The notes under the pieces are model-generated. The model worked only from the letters and a program-made list of their open reading frames with translations, made no database searches and was not told where the DNA came from. Position numbers and translations under genes: made by a program. Positions 12,001-16,420 of a stretch of 22,203 bases of DNA are shown piece by piece; position 1 is the stretch's first letter, and every line of letters starts with the position of its first letter. This DNA comes from UBA5158 sp040389045 (GTDB lineage: Bacteria; Pseudomonadota; Gammaproteobacteria; DSM-16500): positions 1 to 22,203 of the forward strand of contig JAZKAT010000045.1 of NCBI GenBank assembly GCA_040389045.1, in the 5' to 3' direction.

Positions 12001-13553
12001 CACTGCTTAATGCTACTTTGGCCAACGTAGTTTCCGTAGCGACTGACTTTACTATTGGTGGGTCAAATAATCTTACCTTTAGCAATGCGATGAGTTTGAC
12101 TTCAGGTGTCACTTTATCTATTACCAATAGCGGTACCACTACTTTTGCTGGCATATCTGGCGCAGCCTCTATCAATGATACTAACAGTGCTGGCAGTGTT
12201 GTTTTCAATGCAGCCTTGGGCTCTGGCACAGCGCTTAACAGCATTAATATGGCTGGCGCAACCACTCTTAACGGTGGTGCTGTTAATACGACTGGCAATC
12301 AAACTTATAGTAACTTAGTCACGCTAGGGGCTAATACAACGTTAAACAGTAACAGCAATATCAGCTTAACGGGTGGTGTGAGCGGTGCAGGTAAGAATTT
12401 AACAATAACCGGAGGCAGCGGCAGTAACGCTATTACCGTAGGCGGTGCATTGGCGCTAAATAACATTACCGTCACTGGCGGTAGTGGTAACAATAGTTCA
12501 TTGGCCGTGCAGAGCAGCAATGCGCAAACCTGGACAATTGGCAGCAGCAATGCTGGCACAATTACCGGTACTGGAGTCACTGGCAGCTTTATCTTTAGCA
12601 ATATTGAAAACTTAACCGGCGGTAACAATGGGAATATTTTTCAATTAAACGGCGGTAACTTAACTGGCGCTATCACCGGCGGCAGTGGGAATAATACTTT
12701 AGTCGCAGATAATGTAGCAGATACCTGGAACATCAGCGGCAGCAACAGAGGCAGTGTCAATGGTGTAGCTGGCTTTAACAATATTCAAAATTTAACAGGT
12801 GGTAATGTCTCAAATGACTTTGTCTTTGCAAACAATGCTGGCGTCAGTGGCATGGTTACTGGCAATGGCAGTAACAATACGCTGGATTATAGCGCTTATA
12901 TTGCGCCAGTCACGGTTACCCTTTCCGCTGATGGTGTTGGCTTTACTACAAATAGTCAATCTGCGGTTATTACTAACTTTACTAATATTCAGAATTTAAC
13001 TAGTAGTGGCAACGCTGCTCTGTTTACTTCCGCGAATAAGACCAATACCATTATTCTTGATGGACCAACCTCTGGCATAGTCAATGATCCTGTCAACTTT
13101 ACTGGATTTAACTTATTTGGTAATTCTGGTCCTGGATCGGCAGTGGTGACGTTTGCACCTGGTGACACTGTTATCTTTACCGGAACAAATACGGCAACCG
13201 TTAATGGCGTTCCGGTCACTTTTATTAATATTCAAAGCTTTAATGGCCAAAGCATACCTTTCACACCGCCGCCACCCTCTAACATTAACAGCACAGAAAA
13301 CTTCAATGACTTTAATAATGCTGAAGTCACCGGGAACAATCTGCCAAATATTATTAACTCGCCTACTATTAATAATCAGTATGGCATGCTGGAACCCATA
13401 GCAGCGATAGACCTGTTTACTGATAACAATCTTACCGACATCATGAGTCACCTAATGCTGCAAGATAATCAAATATTAAAAGTTCATTCAATCTCTAAAC
13501 ATGGCGGCAGAATGGTAAGGTTTACAATCCGCTTAACAGACTCGCTTCGATAA
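1..13553 (+). CDS. Giant beta-strand-repeat surface adhesin/exoprotein, 5'-truncated by window edge
   Basis: The frame is open from base 3 to TAA at 13551-13553 and has no start signal at the left edge, so at least ~4,517 residues of a longer protein are present. Residue numbers below count from the GTG at 60. The sequence is almost wholly Gly/Ser/Thr/Asn/Ala/Leu with recurring words such as TLTLSGANTYTG, GTLNLNGG and SGGELDLG. These are typical of passenger-associated (PATR) and filamentous-haemagglutinin beta-helix repeats. A GLUG-type section lies near residues 2410-2730, RTX-like repeats near 4115-4280, then a PPPP hinge near 4406 and a ~90-residue non-repetitive tail. No outer-membrane beta-barrel or terminal aromatic residue is visible, so I infer a TpsA-like or otherwise exported cell-surface adhesin. 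The signal peptide and any TPS domain would lie off-window. Lack of any stop over 13.5 kb argues that the gene is functional. No partner transporter is in view. Confidence 0.9.
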   Translation, partial: IDGANQLTLTSSGGTTIAGVVGGTTPLDTITINGAATLDNDVTTDEGQVYQGNVTLGGNITVTSSGGSPLVFVSNIIGGGHQLSLISAGNSTLAGTTATGSATISNLSELILTGGQFTVFGNNTTFGGTTLIHGGAVIMNTPTALGNSASNTITVDSAAGPGIIELPTGTTTVANNFSLTGAVGSPVSIITGGNTTLTGNIAMAGADLDLYSATGATFTLSGNISGSVGILFNYNLVPNVNGTITLSGANTFTGNITVENGILNLASAGAIGDGTHNANSIEIFSGAELDLGLNNSVYLSSTPIQLDGGTGVSTNGALYDTQTTHGTTYNGSITQTAASTIGVASGSGNTLLLGGNINLGNSTMTLATQGLSRLSLGGVISSTGSSGGITLNGGQDSVAVITNSNTYTGATVIQSGIYDLGSTAALGATSSILVDNGGTLYFQAAGTYNPASVTNITVNGAGSSDASLAGVLMNELNPVVLGSNYHILLGSTSTFGVNAASFTINGPINIAPANTNPTNLTFSYVSGIGVSLGNIDLTGNSNVGNLTVVTSNGSTFGAITQQAATSLNISGTSSFTAGAAGITLQNSGDVFAGAISASNSGSNDINITAAGALSLGTISGGRAINLQSTGSSITIGSPISLISNNTLALTASSNILLNSNINSGFGSLQFTATSVNLGGNETLSANSITLTGNVNGNSHTLSFSNADANSAITGVISNLSGLTVNGTGTLTLSGNNTYSGITTVSSGTLRAGNATSAFGTGALDLNGGNLASSLTGVNTATLANSNIVIGVGDAVGVTGSGNLTFNVPISFGSSGNDTTGSLTINNTGTVTLNGLAESVATASYLLTVNNSGTVIFNGGSTNNYNGFAGSIALQGGSTTEINNSAANQNLLGTGHLLLSNTTLSALLAPGASSVVANTLDDPTANLTIGGSQNITFTGNSSIIQQVWAINNTATTTFSGNLNLLNQFNVNNGTLVLSGSNTCTSCGSTDIFGINIASGASVNLTNANALGTATNYMGPIVVSSGGELDISNISLAALSVITLNGTGLASNSGHGALYETSASGSGAIGSAISLASNTSVGEASGGSLSLSGVISGTTFSLTQAGAGTLNLSGANIYTGATNVNGGTLSLQNVGALGTGVSTESTSISVGGSGTIDFNFGTNGTLTNTTSISMASGSVLTFSGSHNNTVNNALSLAGASTIGGANTGTSNTLGGVISGASGSLAMTGSDFILISNGSNTFGTGGTTGFTLNGGTISVGNNSSLGVGNLVLTSGIIQANSANNLTLSQAYSLNGSATIGGTNTFILSNTGTLTSGTLTITNTNNANLTGTLTGAGALTINSVSGTSSIGSASSANSGYSGIITLTSGALNIVSDAHIDPLGTGTLNLNGGILEAGTAIVTNPLVNPYTVGGNVSISGSGGSITLNNTGTLTSGALTVSTSGSAVVTLSGNLTGSAGIIVNTANTAGMVLSGANTNTSAITVTNGFLSLNSAGAIGNGTSNAASILVSSGGELDLGAFAFNSTTGITLNGTGFTHGAALYVASTGGGSFNGNLSLGSAATIGEVASGTFSLGGTVNNGASTVTYNAASGATLTEAGAFINSGSGGLTNSSSGKIILSGANTYTGTTNDNSGTLSIQNIGGLGTGTGSQSTAINIANGATLDFAFGSNGTLTNTTSMSMASGSSITFSGANNNVVNNALALAGTFTISGSGTGTGNTLGGIISGASGALTKSGTDLIILNNANTFGTAAVTGVTLNGGTLSVGNNSALGVGKLVMSSGTLVATSANSLTLANPFTVSGSSTIGGANNITFTNNGAISAALTVNDSATAAISGIVSGAGTVTVSGTGTLTLSGANTFTGGYNVSSGFLSMQSADALGTGTGHNAAGVTTSVTGELDLGNFIFTSTTALSIGGTGTNAALYANTAGTTTYNGAIVLSGANTTMGAIAGNTFNLGGGINNNGTQLQFNGAGNITVTGNIIGGGSTQQAGTGTLTLSGTNTYNGGTLFLAGIIDATNNSALGTNNLVMRGGTLVTNNSSNNTVTFTDNLFIDTGTGATTSIIGGNNNTIFSGTVSFTSGDTVNITNSGTTTFNGTINGAGSFTSSGTAGNIILGTSATVGSTTALTSVNIGNTITINSSAIKTTGAQTYSGAITLGNTATTITSTGNGAMSFNTINGSTVNADSLTLSDGTGVITFNGAIGGGVNGALNNLTTTSGNTGGLTLPAITLAGNLSVTTSAGSIFQNNAITSSGNVSLIANGSGTNGDVTVGNTIGWGASSTLTLTAANHIYLNNAISGSSLALSAANTTVTGSATADITSGTEASPNTNGVNVGVTVTNFNLAAGGWYQDTSSLPTFTNTNFQLASGGLNPAATTQFIRANGGSGSTGSPYQLTDIYGLQGVATLPASSFIMNSSITATATSSWTNTTGTGFVPIGASTVYTGTFNGNGFSINNLTLSAGNSAFGSGNFGLFDSVTGTIKNLGLANETITGTATSNLGIVQIGGLVGLLNSGASLSNDWMTGSITYNLGATTSIVRLGGLVGNENGGLIANSFFAGNVTVTGSGTGGAILGGLVGSTGNTSGVAIQQSYFSGNLISTLTNSPAFNSAGGLTGEIRAGTAQIKDSYATGTLTANSSSSNNQVGGFVGSTPSGTSITTSYSSVYVLGAAAATTGGFAGKVLGTLSGDFYDTSYSGQANGVGGASSTTGLTPGTLNGSSGANLSSLATYSAFNIAANATSSTGTIWGILPGTSYPYLTSFYSVAPITISGTTTGLAAGTTVNLADGGVAVSGAGFTGITFVGATTGSGATASGSYYFLIPGNTIATNDSLLIYGGTGTNLANDVSLGSSTGFNNANLTIGTLQIGNSATSTISNTNLATAAGSLGSSKALYSVDGSNNLTLGSVGDASINLIASATTNYNANGNILITSGGTDVISILGNATFGGNVGASAGRFSSVSVAGTTTVSGNNASVFTSGNQTYTGAMTLNAGITGFTLDTGSGTSNTIGLAAITGNANNLTLNTLGTATMNGAFTSSGNFTFASAGSLIVNNVASNPFGTGILGFTNGGILSATTAATSLGNSNITTGGALAINGANSISMTGALALGANLTLGNTGTSIITLGNISGIGFGITDNGAAATKLILQGSDTFTGALSVSTGIISAQNANALGDGTNNPSITVSGTGELDLGNFNFASTSAISLTGSGTTDALYASTAGTTTFAGIITLAGNTNIGAISGNTFNLTGASITNGANNLIFNGAGNINVSNVIGSGAGTVTQSGSGTLTLSGQNTYTGSTTLTSGILSAGNATNSFGSGAGALNLNGGQLTSALTATITNNYNVGASNTVTIGGSNALTLSGAGTLNASSTLNVSDTNATSGATFSGGLTGAGSLSITSGDIATISGTNTLATPISVSGTLNVTGTNTLSGSVSGGGTISVSGAATFSNSNPFNGSMNLTAGSLIAGNATNAFGVGSLNLSGGIVSATVGATLGNSSTSVTSAAAIGGSSNITITNGIAVATGVALTIGDSATTTLNGLVSGGGSLILNSGTTTLAHANSYTGGTTLNNSAIMTLNSVTAAGTGLITSNNTSEITLGVTGTYANDITLNDTTSAVNNIFESTNLLNPILSGALTINGNTIIRTNGFNSSLELTGQMSGAGTINAPGGNTFIFGGTNNTFTGTINATGSGTLQAASNNAFGAAGATLNANGSPISYLGFNEAANINFNNATGQAFAGTNYTLSGNFVVNTGFLSINLAAGNMLNITGTLSGNHGITINGATGSTVEFSGTDNSGYNQSVTLSSGTLQLGSTNATGSGSLILSGGSLQAATGVTVNNSSFSVTGNAGIGGSNNITFANGGSISNGDILSISNSGVTTFSSAITGAGGLAESAGTVILTGSNSYSGATTLSGGILAASSGGASLSGNLNVTGNASIGGANNITINTVSLSSGKTLSLSNTGTTVFNGAVSGAGSLAQSAGTVELSASNSYGNTTLTGGTLEINNASNALGTGTLNLNGGALTSLLNATLANVVSVATDFTIGGSNNLTFSNAMSLTSGVTLSITNSGTTTFAGISGAASINDTNSAGSVVFNAALGSGTALNSINMAGATTLNGGAVNTTGNQTYSNLVTLGANTTLNSNSNISLTGGVSGAGKNLTITGGSGSNAITVGGALALNNITVTGGSGNNSSLAVQSSNAQTWTIGSSNAGTITGTGVTGSFIFSNIENLTGGNNGNIFQLNGGNLTGAITGGSGNNTLVADNVADTWNISGSNRGSVNGVAGFNNIQNLTGGNVSNDFVFANNAGVSGMVTGNGSNNTLDYSAYIAPVTVTLSADGVGFTTNSQSAVITNFTNIQNLTSSGNAALFTSANKTNTIILDGPTSGIVNDPVNFTGFNLFGNSGPGSAVVTFAPGDTVIFTGTNTATVNGVPVTFINIQSFNGQSIPFTPPPPSNINSTENFNDFNNAEVTGNNLPNIINSPTINNQYGMLEPIAAIDLFTDNNLTDIMSHLMLQDNQILKVHSISKHGGRMVRFTIRLTDSLR
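3321..3920 (+). repeat. Long internal duplication, copy A
   Basis: This stretch encodes LSGANIYTGATN, GTLSLQNVGALGTG, NGTLTNTTSISMASGS, NTLGGVISGASGSL, NTFGTGGTTGFTLNGG and STIGG-type words in the same order as 4830-5430. Similarity is visible at the nucleotide level too: both copies share words such as AATGGTACGCTGAC and GTTAATAATGCACTT. Offset between copies is about 1,506-1,509 bp, with only a codon-sized indel noticed by eye. Confidence 0.7.
4830..5430 (+). repeat. Long internal duplication, copy B
   Basis: Partner of the segment at 3321-3920. It encodes LSGANTYTGTTN, GTLSIQNIGGLGTG, NGTLTNTTSMSMASGS, NTLGGIISGASGAL, ANTFGTAAVTGVTLNGG and GVGKLVMSSGTL in matching order. Preserved order over about 600 bp points to direct duplication of DNA rather than generic repeat drift. 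Confidence 0.7.
7290..8250 (+). repeat. GLUG-type repeat section within the adhesin
   Basis: The usual PATR pattern is interrupted here. The section opens with a TGTFNGNGFSINNLTL strand and GLFDSVTGTIKNLGL. GLUG-like units follow: IGGLVGLLNSG, LGGLVGNENGG, LGGLVGSTGN, AGGLTGE and VGGFVGSTPSG. Each is followed by a short aromatic turn such as NSFFAGN, QSYFSGN or DSYATG. It closes with IWGILPGTSYPYL. Family knowledge: GLUG motifs occur in large surface proteins of many bacteria. The functional role here is unknown. Confidence 0.75.
12400..12900 (+). repeat. RTX-like C-terminal repeats with Asn in place of Asp
   Basis: Words such as GGSGSNAITV, GGSGNNSSLAV, GGSGNNTLVADN and GNGSNNTLDYSAY alternate with FSNIENLTGG and FNNIQNLTGG spacers. 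This is the spacing of the calcium-binding nonapeptide GGxGxDxLx, but the Asp position holds Asn in every copy I can see. A DYSAY-PVTVTLSADG end follows, as in large RTX-type adhesins. A relation to the RTX fold is inferred, and calcium binding is doubtful. Confidence 0.55.
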
Positions 13554-14620
13554 ATTTATCCAGATCACCATCCAGTACCGCCTGCGTATTAGCAACTTCA
13601 ACGCCGGTGCGTAAATCTTTGATACGTGACATATCCAACACGTAAGAACGGATTTGACTGCCCCAGGTGATATCCATTTTATTGGCTTCCAATTCATCTT
13701 GTTTGGAACGGCGTTTTTGCATTTCCAATTCATAGAGTTTGGCGCGCAGTTGGCTCATACAAGTGTCGCGGTTTCTATGTTGTGAACGATCAGACTGGGA
13801 TTGCACCACAACGCCGGTAGGAACGTGGGTAATCCGCACCGCAGAATCGGTACGGTTAACATGCTGCCCACCCGCCCCGCTCGCACGATAAGTATCGACA
13901 CGCAAATCCGCCGGATTGATATCGATGGCAACGCTGTCATCAACTTCGGGCGAAACAAATACGGAGGCAAAAGAAGTATGTCGGCGATTACCCGAATCGA
14001 ATGGCGATTTGCGCACTAGCCGGTGCACGCCCGTTTCCGTGCGTAACCAGCCAAAAGCATAAGGGCCGCTAAATTTTATGGTCGCACTTTTGATGCCGGC
14101 AACTTCACCGCCGGAAACTTCAATTAATTCGACATTAAAACCATGCCGCTCACCCCAGCGCAAATACATGCGCAACAGCATATTCGCCCAATCCTGCGCT
14201 TCCGTGCCACCAGAACCCGATTGCACATCCATGAAAGCATTATTGGGGTCCATTTCACCGGCGAACATTCTTTGAAATTCAAGTTCTTCAATTTTACGAG
14301 TGATGACTTGCAATTCTACGGTGACTTCTTCAGCAGTTATCGCATCATCTTCGGCGACTGCCATTTCAAACAATTCGTTGCTGTCGGTAAGCGAATTGGC
14401 AATGGCTGCAATCGAATTGACTACATTAGCCAGCTTCGCGCGTTCACGACCTAAGGTTTGGGCTTTTTCAGGGTCACTCCAGATGGTAGGTTCTTCAAGT
14501 TCGCGCTCTACTTCCAGCAAGCGTTCGCTTTTGTTATCAACGTCAAAGATACCCCCGAATTTCATCCAGGCGTTTGGCGAGGTCTTTGAGAATAATATGT
14601 GTTCCAGTTGTTTCTATCAT
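13522..14620 (-). CDS. prfB: Peptide chain release factor 2 (RF2), programmed +1 frameshift
   Basis: RF2 releases finished proteins from the ribosome at UGA and UAA codons. Translation starts at ATG 14620-14618, behind AAGAGG, and reads 25 codons ending R-G-Y-L at an in-frame TGA (14545-14543). A +1 shift at CTT TGA C gives Asp26 and continues to TAA at 13524-13522, 365 residues in all, equal to the E. coli protein. Visible motifs are SPF at 205-207 (stop-codon recognition tripeptide) and GGQ at 250-252 (peptidyl-tRNA hydrolysis). Residue 246 is Ala, as in most RF2 proteins, unlike the Thr of E. coli K-12. lysS, a common neighbour, is not adjacent. The last 32 bp overlap the convergent adhesin gene. 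Expression should be self-regulated by the frameshift: low RF2 means slow UGA termination and more shifting. Confidence 0.97.
14542..14557 (-). promoter_or_regulatory. prfB: prfB programmed +1 frameshift site
   Basis: Read on the minus strand the site is CGGGGGTATCTTTGAC. It has the slippery CTT codon, the in-frame TGA and the following C, with the Shine-Dalgarno-like G-run three bases before CTT. The E. coli site has AGGGGG in place of CGGGGG; the rest is identical. Both flanking frames give RF2-like protein, so this is recoding and not a sequencing error. Confidence 0.96.
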
Positions 14621-14625
14621 GATGG

Positions 14626-14631
14626 CCTCTT
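14626..14631 (-). promoter_or_regulatory. Ribosome binding site of prfB
   Basis: AAGAGG on the minus strand, five bases before ATG at 14620. It supports the upstream zero-frame start over the later ATG at 14565, which lies in the shifted frame and has no role. Confidence 0.75.
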
Positions 14632-14644
14632 AAGTAATAGCAGG

Positions 14645-14673
14645 ATTCTAGTCTATCGCTTAGTAGGGGGCAA
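14645..14673 (-). promoter_or_regulatory. Candidate sigma70 promoter of prfB
   Basis: On the minus strand, TTGCCC (14673-14668, four of six matches to TTGACA) is followed after exactly 17 bp by TAGAAT (14650-14645, five of six to TATAAT). A start site near 14638 would give a leader of under 20 bases containing the AAGAGG ribosome site. Confidence 0.5.
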
Positions 14674-14748
14674 GTTTGTGTTGCTGGTAGATTATTCAAT
14701 TTACAAGGATTTACTACACGCGCTGTATAAAAAAAACTCTAGATCAAC

Positions 14749-14778
14749 TATACTAATAGATAGGGTATACGGAGGATT
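14749..14778 (+). promoter_or_regulatory. Candidate -10 box and ribosome site of the 14779 gene
   Basis: TATACT at 14749-14754 is a good -10 box. At the -35 distance there is only an A-rich stretch following TATAAA, so the promoter is weakly supported. GGAGG at 14771-14775 is a strong ribosome site with a short three-base spacer before ATG 14779. This promoter and that of prfB point away from each other within the 158 bp gap. Confidence 0.4.
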
Positions 14779-15618
14779 ATGTTTCCTCGAAAAAACAAAG
14801 TTCATCCCGTCACCAAAGAGGATAGCAGGCCCGCTAAAATAACCAATAATTATCTCGTGCCCACTAAAACTCTTTATTTATGTCTTCCCCAACATGCGGA
14901 AGATGTTATTTATACGCTGGAAAAATTTACCCAGAGTATGAAGGCTGAAAAATATTTTCTTAACGATAATCGCCTGGAAATTGAAGAGTGCGAAGCAGCC
15001 TTAGCAGAAAGCGATAAGCTCATTGCAGAAGAAAAAATCACCGGCTTGAAAAATTTATTAAAATTACAACAACAACCCTTGCAAAAGCACTTAGAAAGTT
15101 TAATGTTAGATAGACTATGGCTGGCACAAACTGCTAGTTCTTACCTTCTCGCCGCTGATATTCAGACTTCAGAAATGGCAGCAGTAAAATACGCTTTACA
15201 AGAATTCCCCTCCCCTGGTTTAAGTTTATTAAAGATTGAGATACCTTTAACGGAAGATCCAGATGAAAAGTCTATCAACAGTGATGGCGAAGCGATAGTA
15301 AGAATCGATTTATTAAAATATTTAGTTTCCATTAAAAATTTATCTTACGCTTTTTCACAATCGCAAAACAACGCGACTATTATAAATGCCATTGCCACCG
15401 CGCCTGAATATAACAAAATTGATTTACCCGCAAATAAACGTCAAACCACTTCAGTTAGATTAGCCACGATTCCGGAAGATGCGAACCTTAAAACCAAGCC
15501 CGCCAAAACATTCAATATTGTCGGCAACAACTTGATGGGTTTTGAAGAAATAACGAAAAAACCAGTGCAAACAACCCCAGAAGATAAAATTTCCCCGAAA
15601 ATAAAATCCCGTCGCTAG
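14779..15618 (+). CDS. Hypothetical protein, 279 aa, soluble and mostly helical
   Basis: I do not recognise this protein. The start is set by GGAGG just upstream. There is no signal peptide or transmembrane stretch. Residues ~25-60 begin with a hydrophobic strand-like LYLCLP and run into charged helices rich in Glu, Lys and Leu (to about residue 135). The centre holds LLAADIQTSEMAAVKYALQEF and a LLKYLVSIKNLSYAF helix. The last ~70 residues are polar, Lys/Thr/Pro-rich and probably disordered, ending KIKSRR. It precedes the dipeptidase gene by 54 bp on the same strand, so co-transcription is possible. A role as an exported effector could be imagined from the disordered tail, but no motif shows it. 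Confidence 0.75.
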   Translation: MFPRKNKVHPVTKEDSRPAKITNNYLVPTKTLYLCLPQHAEDVIYTLEKFTQSMKAEKYFLNDNRLEIEECEAALAESDKLIAEEKITGLKNLLKLQQQPLQKHLESLMLDRLWLAQTASSYLLAADIQTSEMAAVKYALQEFPSPGLSLLKIEIPLTEDPDEKSINSDGEAIVRIDLLKYLVSIKNLSYAFSQSQNNATIINAIATAPEYNKIDLPANKRQTTSVRLATIPEDANLKTKPAKTFNIVGNNLMGFEEITKKPVQTTPEDKISPKIKSRR

Positions 15619-15672
15619 CCACTACCGCTATTCGCGTTTATACTCTAGCAATTCATCCACCGCGAGTGTTAT

Positions 15673-16356
15673 ATGTCTGATAATTACTTAAACCATCTCA
15701 CGGACGTGGGCGCCTTGAGCACAAAAAATTGTTCTCGCCCTATCCAGGTAAAACTGGCTTATGCTACGCCGGAAAATTTTATTGGCAGGCCCATCAAGGG
15801 TTATACACCTGGCGTCACTGATATCGCCTTAATGACTCGCGATGCCGCGGCCAGTTTGTGTGAAGTGCAAAATGAATTAACGCAACAGCACTTAGGTTTA
15901 TTGATTTATGATTCTTATCGACCGCGCCGTGCTGTATTGGATTTTGTGGAATGGTCTAAACTACCCGTGGCAAATGATTTTGAATTAACACGCAAAGCCA
16001 TCCATTACCCACACATAGCGAAAGCCGACATGTTTGAACTGGGTTATGTTTCCGCCAATTCGCAACATTGTTATGGTCATACTGTCGATCTGGTATTGAT
16101 AGATGAAAAAGGCAATGAATTAAATCATGGCGCATGTTTTGATTTCATGGATAAGTTGTCGCATCTTGACGTCACCGCGCAACAGATTGGTGAAGAAGCG
16201 TTACATAACCGCAACTTACTGGCGAGCACTATGCGCAAATTTGGTTTTTTAACTTATCCTTATGAATTCTGGCATTTTAATTTTAATAATAAAATGATTA
16301 ACGACCCCATGGATATAGCGATAACTGCGGATTTGAAAGGATTAAATGTAATTTAA
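15673..16356 (+). CDS. D-alanyl-D-alanine dipeptidase, VanX/DdpX type (peptidase M15D)
   Basis: This zinc enzyme family splits the free dipeptide D-Ala-D-Ala into D-alanine. VanX serves glycopeptide resistance, and E. coli DdpX serves nutrient salvage. The sequence (227 residues) shows the family motifs in order: IYDSYRPRRAV with Arg83, SQHCYGHTVDLVL with zinc ligands His132 and Asp139, and YEFWHFNF with catalytic Glu198 and ligand His201. Length is typical. No signal peptide is present, so it should act in the cytoplasm. The ribosome site is weak; a TATACT at 15639-15644 could be a -10 box but has no clear -35. No vanH/vanA ligase is nearby and an MltA gene follows 64 bp later, so a peptidoglycan recycling or D-Ala salvage role fits better than vancomycin resistance. 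The precise substrate is not proven. Confidence 0.9.
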   Translation: MSDNYLNHLTDVGALSTKNCSRPIQVKLAYATPENFIGRPIKGYTPGVTDIALMTRDAAASLCEVQNELTQQHLGLLIYDSYRPRRAVLDFVEWSKLPVANDFELTRKAIHYPHIAKADMFELGYVSANSQHCYGHTVDLVLIDEKGNELNHGACFDFMDKLSHLDVTAQQIGEEALHNRNLLASTMRKFGFLTYPYEFWHFNFNNKMINDPMDIAITADLKGLNVI

Positions 16357-16420
16357 AAACCTTGTTAGACCCCTGCTATCCCTTTACCATGAAGAAGTTG
16401 ATAAACAGGCAGTCGCCCGC

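Noticed and set aside
398..12628. Many long open frames on the minus strand opposite the adhesin (e.g. 8900-9778, 4934-5524, 9965-10480)
   Set aside because: They are Pro/Leu/Val/Ala-rich mirror images of Gly/Thr/Asn-rich codons, with no ribosome sites or domain features; they follow the adhesin's codon pattern.
13113..13451. Minus-strand frame of 112 codons at the adhesin end
   Set aside because: Antisense to the adhesin coding frame, no recognisable protein, no promoter or ribosome site seen.
1..13553. CRISPR-like array from the regular repeats
   Set aside because: Repeats are degenerate, protein-coding and in one frame; there are no constant repeats with unique spacers.
13522..14565. prfB starting at the ATG of the shifted frame (14565)
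   Set aside because: It would miss the 25-codon zero-frame leader; the full RF2 needs the start at 14620 and the frameshift.
14300..14842. Plus-strand frame across the prfB start
   Set aside because: Antisense to prfB and ends inside the next gene; composition is not protein-like.
15673..16356. Vancomycin-resistance vanX
   Set aside because: No vanA/vanH ligase or dehydrogenase and no vanRS alongside; Gram-negative recycling context fits better.
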